DNA from: Eubacterium sp.
Lineage (GTDB): Bacteria; Bacillota; Clostridia; Oscillospirales; Acutalibacteraceae
Direction: 5' to 3'
Assembly: GCA_017450645.1 (NCBI GenBank)
Contig: JAFSTE010000027.1
Span: 1 to 54,659 of the forward strand
Length of the DNA stretch: 54,659 nt
Part shown: piece after piece, positions 49,061 through 54,659 of the stretch
How positions within the stretch are numbered: position 1 is the stretch's first letter
How the letters are laid out: each line of letters begins with the position of its first letter
The notes under the pieces: model-generated
What the model was told of the DNA's origin: nothing
Databases searched by the model: none
What the model saw: only the letters and a program-made list of their open reading frames with translations
Position numbers and translations under genes: made by a program

Positions 49061-50194
49061 TTATTTTATCTCGTGGAAATTACCGAGGAATGTAAATTCA
49101 TACAGCTCGTCGCTTAAAGCGCAGAGCAAGTCAAGCGTTTTTTCGTCTGTAACTCTGCCGAGTACATCCGCATAAAAGAAGTAGTCGAACTTGCCGTTTG
49201 CAACGGGTCGCGACTCGAGCTTAGTAAGGTTAAGCCCCGTCATAGAGAACCTGCCGAGCACTCTGTAAAGCGAACCCGTTCTGTGCGGTGCAGAAAAAAT
49301 AAGCGAAATCTTATCCGCATTGTCGTCAATAACAAGCTCTTTTGAAATTACGATAAAGCGCGTTGTGTTATTAGTGACATTCTGGATACCCTTTTTAAGT
49401 ATCTTAAGCCCGAACTGCTTAGCCGCCTCAGCGGAGCAGATAGCGGCGATATTTTTCTTTTTGCTCTCGGCAACATATTTTGCAGCCGCAGCGGTGTTAG
49501 AAAAGTTAATGCCCGTAAAGTCAAAATGCTTCAGAAAAACATTGCACTGGCTGAGCGCCTGCGGGTGTGAATAAACATTTTCTATCGACTCATATTTGGT
49601 GTCGGGCTTTGCGCAAAGGCAGTGCTCAATCTTAAGTTCGCACGCGCCGACAACAAAGAAGCGGTATTTCATAATGAGGTCGTACGCCTCGTGCACCGAG
49701 CCTGCGGTGGAGTTTTCAACAGGGATAACGCCGAAGCGCGCCTTGCCCTGATTAACAGCTTCAAACACATTTTCAAACTGCTTAAAAAACACAACCTCGG
49801 GGTTATCAAACAGCTTTTTAGCCGCCTTTTCGGAGTATGCTCCGTCAACGCCCTGGCACGCAATAGGCAGCCCGTTAGAAGAAAGCTTAGCCGTCCTCTC
49901 GGCGTTTTCAACAAGCTGTCTGAGCTCGCTTCCGCCGCCGATAATCTTATGCTGCAGCGCCCTCGAAGCGTCCATAGTGGCGGAAAAAATCGTCTTTACC
50001 GCCTCGCCCTGCTCGCCGCATTTTGCAGCGACTGAGTCGAGGATTTCCTGCTCCCTTTTTGCGTCAAGAACAGGTATTCCGCGCTCTACCTTATACTGAG
50101 CGACCGCTTTTGAAATATCCATACGCTTTAAAAGAAGCGGGATTAGCTGTTCGTCAATTCTGTCAATTTCCTGTCTGAGTTCGTTTAGTTCCAT
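49061..50194 (-). CDS. pheA: Bifunctional chorismate mutase / prephenate dehydratase
   Basis: A 377-residue P-protein for phenylalanine synthesis. An AroQ-type chorismate mutase domain (1-~85) contains LNELRQEIDRIDEQLIPLLL and a catalytic Lys in VAQYKVERG. The prephenate dehydratase domain (~105-290) contains CQGVDGAYSEKAA, PVENSTAGSVHEAYDL and NTTRFIVIS. A C-terminal ACT domain (~295-375) contains IFSAPHRTGSLYRVLGRF and the ESRP motif in TKLESRPV, the usual phenylalanine-binding feedback site. Last gene of the tyrA-aroB-aroA-aroC-pheA operon, 19 bases after aroC. Confidence 0.96.
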   Translation of the reverse strand: MELNELRQEIDRIDEQLIPLLLKRMDISKAVAQYKVERGIPVLDAKREQEILDSVAAKCGEQGEAVKTIFSATMDASRALQHKIIGGGSELRQLVENAERTAKLSSNGLPIACQGVDGAYSEKAAKKLFDNPEVVFFKQFENVFEAVNQGKARFGVIPVENSTAGSVHEAYDLIMKYRFFVVGACELKIEHCLCAKPDTKYESIENVYSHPQALSQCNVFLKHFDFTGINFSNTAAAAKYVAESKKKNIAAICSAEAAKQFGLKILKKGIQNVTNNTTRFIVISKELVIDDNADKISLIFSAPHRTGSLYRVLGRFSMTGLNLTKLESRPVANGKFDYFFYADVLGRVTDEKTLDLLCALSDELYEFTFLGNFHEIK

Positions 50195-50213
50195 TAAAAG
50201 TGTCCTTAATATA

Positions 50214-51290
50214 TTATTCCATAGTTATGTCCAAAATACCAAGCGCAACCGCCGCTTCGACAACGCTCACCGCGCGCGGAAGTATGCACGGGTCGTGCCT
50301 GCCCTTAATCTCAAGGGTTGCGTTTTCCATAGTGTCAAGGTTAACGCTCGGCTGCGGTGCAGCTATAGACGGGGTCGGCTTAATCGCAACATTAACTATT
50401 ATCGGCGCGCCGCTTGTCATACCGCCGAGGACACCGCCGTTATTATTAGTAAGCGTTTTAACCTCGCCGTCCTTAACGCAGTAGCCGTCGTTAACCGCTT
50501 TGCCGTCAGCGCTTGCAAAGTCAAATCCAAGCCCGAAGGACACGCCCTTAACCGCGGGAATACCAAAGAGTATTTGCGAAAGCCTGCCCTCAACGGTATC
50601 GAACATATTGCCGCCGAGCCCTACGGGGAGTCCGAGGGCTGCACATTCAATCTCGCCGCCTACGCTGTTCTGGTCAAGGCGATATTTTTCTATCTCGTCG
50701 CGCATTTTAGCCTCTGCGCCATCGTCAATTACATTAAACATCTTAGAGCTGACGCGCTCAAGTTCAGAGGCAGTAACCTCGTTTTTGTTAAAGCAGCTGT
50801 CGGTGACATCGCCTATGCGCTTAATATGCGCGCCGACGGTAATGCCCTTTTGAGCTAAAATCTGCTTAGCAACAGCGCCGGCAAAAACTACAGGCGCCGT
50901 AAGCCTTGCACTGAAATGTCCGCCGCCTCTTACATCGTTATTTCCGCCGAATTTTACAAACGCGGGATAGTCGCTGTGCGACGGGCGCGGAACAGTCATA
51001 ATATTTTTATAGTCGCCGCTTTTTGTGTTAGTGTTTTCAATCATAGCGGCAAGCGGTGCGCCGGTCGTAACGCCGTTAAGAACACCCGAAAGTATTCTTA
51101 CCTTATCCTTTTCCTTACGCGGAGTTGTCGTTTTATCGCGGCCGGGAGCACGGCGTTTCATTTCAAAATCTATCTTATCCATATCAAGCGCTACGCCGCT
51201 CGGCAAGCCATCAATTACGCAGCCTATAGCCTCGCCGTGACTTTCGCCGAACACGCTTATTATAATATTTTTACCTATCACAGATGACAT
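50214..51290 (-). CDS. aroC: Chorismate synthase
   Basis: A 358-residue FMN-dependent enzyme making chorismate from EPSP, the last shikimate step. Signatures: FGESHGEAIGCVIDGLP (N-terminal), RPSHSDYPAFVKFG, RGGGHFSARLTAPVVFAGA and the late PTPSIAAPQ near GRHDPCILPRA. ATG 51290 lies behind CAGGAGG and overlaps the end of aroA by 20 bases; the much longer in-frame upstream stretch is only aroA read in another frame. Confidence 0.97.
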   Translation of the reverse strand: MSSVIGKNIIISVFGESHGEAIGCVIDGLPSGVALDMDKIDFEMKRRAPGRDKTTTPRKEKDKVRILSGVLNGVTTGAPLAAMIENTNTKSGDYKNIMTVPRPSHSDYPAFVKFGGNNDVRGGGHFSARLTAPVVFAGAVAKQILAQKGITVGAHIKRIGDVTDSCFNKNEVTASELERVSSKMFNVIDDGAEAKMRDEIEKYRLDQNSVGGEIECAALGLPVGLGGNMFDTVEGRLSQILFGIPAVKGVSFGLGFDFASADGKAVNDGYCVKDGEVKTLTNNNGGVLGGMTSGAPIIVNVAIKPTPSIAAPQPSVNLDTMENATLEIKGRHDPCILPRAVSVVEAAVALGILDITME

Positions 51291-52479
51291 CTGCCTTACC
51301 TCCTGAGAGATTATAGTCGTCAAAGAATGTCGGGTATGATTTATTAATGCTTTCGCAGTCGGATATAACCGTTTTACCGTTTGCATAAGCGCTCGCGACC
51401 GCAAACGCCATAACAATTCTATGGTCGTTGTAGCCGTCTATTTCCGCACCGTTAACCGCGCCGCCGACAATCTCCATACCGTCGGGTGTCTCGGTCACAT
51501 TAACGCCCATTTTTTTAAGATTAGTCACGACGCTCTCAATTCTGTCGGACTCCTTAAACCTAAGCCTTTGTGCGCCGGTGATAACCGTTTTCCCGCTTGC
51601 AAAGGCGGCTACTACAGCGAGCGACGGCACCATATCGGGTATATCCGCAGCGTCAATATCTATGCCGCAAAGGTCGCCCGCTTTGCAGCGTACACAGTTT
51701 TCAAACACCGTTATATCCGCGCCGAAGCGCCTTAGAATATCTACTATTTTTTTATCGCCCTGCGTCGAGTTAACATCTGCGCCGCAGACCGTAACATCGC
51801 CGCCGAGCGCTCCCGCTACAAGGAAGAACGCCGCCTGCGACCAGTCGCCCTCGACTGTAAAGTCCATTATTTTATAGCTCTGTGAACCTTTTATAAAATA
51901 GCCGTTTTCGGTTTCTTTAACCTCTACGCCGTAAGCGTTCATAACGCTTAGCGTCATATCGACATAGGGCTTACTCTGCAGCGGAGTCGTAAGCACAATC
52001 TCGCTGTCACCCTCAAGAACAGGCAGCGCAAGCAGCAGCCCCGTAATATACTGCGAGCTTATATCGCCCGCGATTTCATACCTGCCGCTTTTAAGCTGTC
52101 CGCTGATTGTAAGCGGCAGACCGCCCTCACTCTCGCACTTAACGCCGTGCTCGGGCAGCAGCCTTAAGTAATCGCCGATAGGTCGCTGCGGCAGCTTACC
52201 GCTACCGATAAAGGTTACCGTTTTTCCGAGTGCTGCAGCTACGGGAATCATAAAGCGAAGCGTTGAGCCCGACTCTATACAGTCGCAGGTACTTTCGCCG
52301 TTTTTAAGCGCATTTATAACCTGCTGCGTTGCGAGCATATCCTTAGAGTCGATAATCGGTGCAACGCACCCGCCGCCTGCAAGAAACGAGCAAATCAGCG
52401 CCCTGTGTGCCGCAGATTTTGACGGTGGTACAGTGACTGAGCCGTTAAGTATTGAGTTTTCAATCACTGCGTATCCCAT
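51271..52479 (-). CDS. aroA: 3-phosphoshikimate 1-carboxyvinyltransferase (EPSP synthase)
   Basis: A 402-residue enzyme joining shikimate-3-phosphate and PEP. It is slightly shorter than the usual ~425. Visible signatures: NGSVTVPPSKSAAHRALI (S3P-binding Lys/Ser/Arg), ESGSTLRFMIPVAAAL, SGKLPQRPI, GDISSQYITGLLLALP, RLRFKESDRIESV and DGYNDHRIVMAFAVA. The catalytic Asp-Glu pair positions appear intact. It starts one base after aroB's stop and overlaps aroC. Confidence 0.97.
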   Translation of the reverse strand: MGYAVIENSILNGSVTVPPSKSAAHRALICSFLAGGGCVAPIIDSKDMLATQQVINALKNGESTCDCIESGSTLRFMIPVAAALGKTVTFIGSGKLPQRPIGDYLRLLPEHGVKCESEGGLPLTISGQLKSGRYEIAGDISSQYITGLLLALPVLEGDSEIVLTTPLQSKPYVDMTLSVMNAYGVEVKETENGYFIKGSQSYKIMDFTVEGDWSQAAFFLVAGALGGDVTVCGADVNSTQGDKKIVDILRRFGADITVFENCVRCKAGDLCGIDIDAADIPDMVPSLAVVAAFASGKTVITGAQRLRFKESDRIESVVTNLKKMGVNVTETPDGMEIVGGAVNGAEIDGYNDHRIVMAFAVASAYANGKTVISDCESINKSYPTFFDDYNLSGGKADVICDR

Positions 52480-52480
52480 A

Positions 52481-53530
52481 CTAAACTCCGAAAAATGTCG
52501 GTATATCCTCGTTATTAACAGGGTTTATAAAGCCCTTACCGATATCTTTAATAAATACAAATTTAATTGAGGTGCCGGTGCGCTTTTTATCAGCGTTCAT
52601 AGCTTTAACTATGTCCGAAAGCGCGTTATTATCCTCAGTTTTAAGGTCGTATTTTTTAAGCACCTTTTTAATTCTTTCGGCGGTGCCGCTTTTTGTAAGG
52701 CCGTTATTTTCGCCCGCTTTACTTACAAGCACCATACCGATACCCACAGCCTCGCCGTGCGAAATAGTGGTAAAGTTGTGCAGCTTTTCGATAGCGTGAC
52801 CTGCGGTGTGACCGAAATTTAACAGCGCCCTTTCGCCGTGTTCCTTTTCGTCGCGCTCAACAACGCCCGCCTTAAGACTAACGCACTCAAAAATTATATC
52901 GTCGATAATGTCCTTTGCATCACCGTTTTCGATTTTTTCAAAAAGGCTCTCGCTCTTAATGCAGCCCATCTTAATTGCCTCCGCCATACCGTCGGAAAAG
53001 TAATGGGGCTTAAGAGTGTCAAGCGTGTTGCTGTCAATAAGCACCAAAATCGGCTGATGAAATGCGCCGCAAAGGTTTTTGCCCTGCGGTAAATCCACCG
53101 CCGTCTTGCCGCCGACGGACGAATCCACCTGCGCGAGAAGCGATGTAGGAATCTGAACAAAGTCGATACCTCTAAGGTAAATCGCCGCCGCAAAGCCCGC
53201 CATATCGCCGCACACGCCGCCACCGAGAGCTACCGCAAAATCGTTTCTTGTAAGAGCGTTTTGCGCCATAAACTCGACGATTTCGATAACGGTCTTAGTG
53301 GTTTTGGACTCCTCGCCCGCTTCAAAAACAAAGGTGCAGACCTCGTATCCGTTAGCCTTTAGCGACTCTTCAACCGTTTTACCGTAAATCGGGTACACAT
53401 TAGTGTCGCTTACAAGGCACACCTTTTTAGCCGATTTAAGGCTTTTTATATACTTGCCGCAGTCTGCGATAATCCCCTTTTCAATCAGGATTTCGTACGA
53501 GTCTGCAACATTTACAGTAAGTTTTTTCAT
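52481..53530 (-). CDS. aroB: 3-dehydroquinate synthase
   Basis: A 349-residue NAD- and metal-dependent enzyme converting DAHP to 3-dehydroquinate, the second shikimate step. Motifs: LGGGVCGDMAGFAAAIYLRG, QIPTSLLAQVDSSVGGKTAV and the metal ligands in NFGHTAGHAIEK and SHGEAVGIG. The ATG overlaps the tyrA stop by one base (TAATG), indicating coupled translation. No DAHP synthase, aroD, aroE or aroK gene lies in the window. Confidence 0.97.
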   Translation of the reverse strand: MKKLTVNVADSYEILIEKGIIADCGKYIKSLKSAKKVCLVSDTNVYPIYGKTVEESLKANGYEVCTFVFEAGEESKTTKTVIEIVEFMAQNALTRNDFAVALGGGVCGDMAGFAAAIYLRGIDFVQIPTSLLAQVDSSVGGKTAVDLPQGKNLCGAFHQPILVLIDSNTLDTLKPHYFSDGMAEAIKMGCIKSESLFEKIENGDAKDIIDDIIFECVSLKAGVVERDEKEHGERALLNFGHTAGHAIEKLHNFTTISHGEAVGIGMVLVSKAGENNGLTKSGTAERIKKVLKKYDLKTEDNNALSDIVKAMNADKKRTGTSIKFVFIKDIGKGFINPVNNEDIPTFFGV

Positions 53531-54360
53531 TATCCGATTTCTTCCTTAATCTTATTGCCCTTTTTCATAAGCTCTGTCAGCGCTTCGCCGTCGCCGTTTA
53601 CGATATTGTACTTAAAGCGCATAAGGTTAGACACAAGGTCGTCAATTTCCCTTACAAGCGGCTCCTTATTATCGAGAAAGAGCTGAGTCCACATATCCGC
53701 ATTAATCCTCGCAACGCGGCTTACATCGCGGTAAGAGCCGGCGGAAAAGCCGGGGTGCATAGGAGCAAGGGGCGAAAGCACGTACGAGCACGCGAGTACA
53801 TGCGCAATCTGTGAGGTAAAGGCAATCATCTCGTCGTGATGCTCGGGAGTAGTTACAACCGTTCGTGCAAAGCCCATCTCCTCTGCGAGTCCCACAAGCG
53901 CGTCCGTTTTGTTGCGCGGCGTGGTACTGTATGGCGTACAAATAAAGCTTGCGTTATCAAACAGCGTATCAAGGCTGTTGTCGTAGCCGCCGACCTCGCG
54001 GCCTGCCATCGGGTGAGCGCCTATAAAGTAGAACTTTAGGTCATCTTGTTTAGCCATCTCATTACATATTTTTGTTTTAATACCGCAGGAATCGCTTACG
54101 ATGCTGTCCTGCTTAAACGAGTCCTTATGCTCTAAGATAAACGGCACAATCGCGTCAGGGTAAAAGTTAACAAAGGTAATATCCGCTTCTTTTATAAGCT
54201 CGTCAATATCGCCCGTTTTGTCTATAGTGCCGTCACGCAGTGCCTTCTCGGTAACAGAGGGAGTTCTGTTCCAGCCGAGCACCGTATGATTAGTGTTCTT
54301 TTTTATTGTTTTAGCAATGCTTGCGCCGATAAGTCCGAGTCCGCAAATCAAAATATTCAT
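53530..54360 (-). CDS. tyrA: Prephenate dehydrogenase
   Basis: A 276-residue NAD-dependent enzyme on the tyrosine branch. An N-terminal Rossmann motif ICGLGLIGASIAKTI (4-18) precedes the prephenate-binding segment FIGAHPMAGRE. A helical C-terminal dimer domain contains HDEMIAFTSQIAHVLA and SYRDVSRVARIN. No ACT domain is present, so feedback control would be at other steps. ATG 54360 (MNILICG) is chosen over an upstream AT-rich extension lacking a ribosome site; the site before the ATG (GGCGG) is weak. First gene of the aromatic operon. Confidence 0.94.
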   Translation of the reverse strand: MNILICGLGLIGASIAKTIKKNTNHTVLGWNRTPSVTEKALRDGTIDKTGDIDELIKEADITFVNFYPDAIVPFILEHKDSFKQDSIVSDSCGIKTKICNEMAKQDDLKFYFIGAHPMAGREVGGYDNSLDTLFDNASFICTPYSTTPRNKTDALVGLAEEMGFARTVVTTPEHHDEMIAFTSQIAHVLACSYVLSPLAPMHPGFSAGSYRDVSRVARINADMWTQLFLDNKEPLVREIDDLVSNLMRFKYNIVNGDGEALTELMKKGNKIKEEIG

Positions 54361-54394
54361 ACATTTACCGCCAAATTCTAAATTTCCATTATTT

Positions 54395-54423
54395 ATAATA
54401 ATATATAAATTATAATAAGTCAA
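54395..54423 (-). promoter_or_regulatory. Predicted promoter of the tyrA-aroBAC-pheA operon
   Basis: Minus strand TTGACT (54423-54418), 17 bases, TATTAT (54400-54395), ending 34 bases before tyrA in a very AT-rich stretch. No T-box or other leader structure is seen. Confidence 0.6.
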
Positions 54424-54560
54424 ATTAAAAATAATAATGTAATAATTTATTAACATTATATATTGCCCTGCGGGGTATTCTGCGTATACTCGATAAACAC
54501 AAATAAAAAACCGCTCGCAAAGTGAACAAGTCCGTAAAAAATGGACAATAGAAAAAAGAG

Positions 54561-54591
54561 CCCCCTTGATGTAGAATATACATCAGGGGGG
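54561..54591 (+). promoter_or_regulatory. Hairpin just upstream of IS3 OrfA
   Basis: CCCCCTTGATGTA and TACATCAGGGGG form a 12-bp stem with a single bulged T and a 5-base loop, seven bases before the transposase start codon. In IS elements such hairpins block transcription or translation entering from outside; that role is inferred. Confidence 0.6.
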
Positions 54592-54598
54592 ATTTTTT

Positions 54599-54659
54599 AT
54601 GCCAAGAAGTTACATACATATAAGTCAATACGAAAAAGAAATATTGGATTTGAAACAGA
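54599..54659 (+). CDS. IS3-family transposase OrfA (helix-turn-helix), N-terminal 20 residues only
   Basis: From ATG 54599 the frame reads MPRSYIHISQYEKEILDLKQ and leaves the window. The MPR-YxHISQYEKEIxxLK opening is typical of OrfA/HTH proteins of clostridial IS3 elements. The GGGGGG before the ATG is part of the hairpin at 54561-54591, so the ribosome site may be occluded. Confidence 0.78.
   Translation, partial: MPRSYIHISQYEKEILDLKQ

Larger units (their letters stand above)
54523..54659 (+). mobile_element. Left end of an IS3-family (IS150-like) insertion sequence, truncated by window edge
   Basis: The terminal repeat begins TGAACAAGTCCGTAAAAAAT, then GGACAATAGAAAAAAG, an IS150-group end. 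A hairpin (54561-54591) follows, then the OrfA start. The stretch 54565-54578 is the exact inverse of 86-99 near the right end of the IS at the window start, as expected for two ends of one IS type. Confidence 0.75.

Noticed and set aside
54599-54659. IS30-type transposase at the right edge
   Set aside because: The opening residues match IS3 OrfA HTH proteins, and the upstream terminal repeat (TGAACAAGTCCGT...GGACA) is of the IS150 type; IS30 was dropped.
1-54659. A composite transposon formed by the two flanking IS ends
   Set aside because: The interior is mostly conserved housekeeping and operon genes. Same-type IS ends at contig edges are better explained by assembly breaks.

Overview
The window looks like chromosomal DNA of an anaerobic, spore-forming Clostridia member (Bacillota), probably an Oscillospiraceae/Ruminococcaceae-type gut bacterium. 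The evidence is an alpha/beta-type small acid-soluble spore protein (SASP) gene, the Gram-positive sepF-divIVA division cluster, the order miaB / YlbF-family / mutS / mutL / miaA, a sodium-pump decarboxylase beta/gamma pair, Shine-Dalgarno sites before most genes, and TTG or GTG-type alternative starts. The assignment rests on gene content only. Both window ends lie inside IS3-family (IS150-type) insertion sequences in the same orientation: the last 25 residues of a transposase at the left edge and the first 20 residues of an OrfA at the right edge.

Layout. 1-6634: IS end, luxS, a secreted papain-like protease with Ig-like tail, a zinc-ribbon protein, and the TrkH/TrkA potassium uptake pair. 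6997-19618: a SASP gene cut in two by a 12.4-kb integrative element. 20127-24671: a membrane-anchored carboxylesterase, then (minus strand) GNAT, HAD phosphatase, RluD-type pseudouridine synthase and lspA. 24710-38760: a long minus-strand run miaB, YlbF-like, mutS, mutL, miaA, HlyD-like, ylmE, sepF, divIVA, ileS. 38943-49039: malQ, a conserved cysteine-rich clostridial protein with a structured leader, pcrA, decarboxylase beta and gamma subunits, a 44-residue membrane peptide, a lipid kinase, galK and a TVP38/VTT membrane protein. 49061-54360: the aromatic amino acid operon tyrA-aroB-aroA-aroC-pheA.

The main result is the element at 7113-19553. Its large serine recombinase (TnpX/TndX-like layout) appears to have inserted it at a GA dinucleotide within TGAGG, inside the conserved ...ASE|VGV... 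stretch of a 61-residue SASP. The N-terminal half lies at 19549-19618 and the C-terminal half at 6997-7117, both on the minus strand. Joining them at the shared TGAGG restores an uninterrupted SASP frame. Joining the inner flanks gives an attP with perfect 7-bp inverted arms (ATTGAAC/GTTCAAT) centred exactly on the GA. The cargo is purely defensive: an XRE regulator, a type I restriction-modification system (hsdM-hsdS-hsdR), a Kiwa pair (kwaA-kwaB) in the same transcriptional run, and an AAA/DUF4143 ATPase with its own promoter. It is AT-richer than its surroundings. No conjugation genes are present. The arrangement recalls skin-type elements that interrupt sporulation genes, here carrying two anti-phage systems. 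The recombinase frame reaches its catalytic serine only if translation begins at a non-canonical ATA (or ATT) codon.
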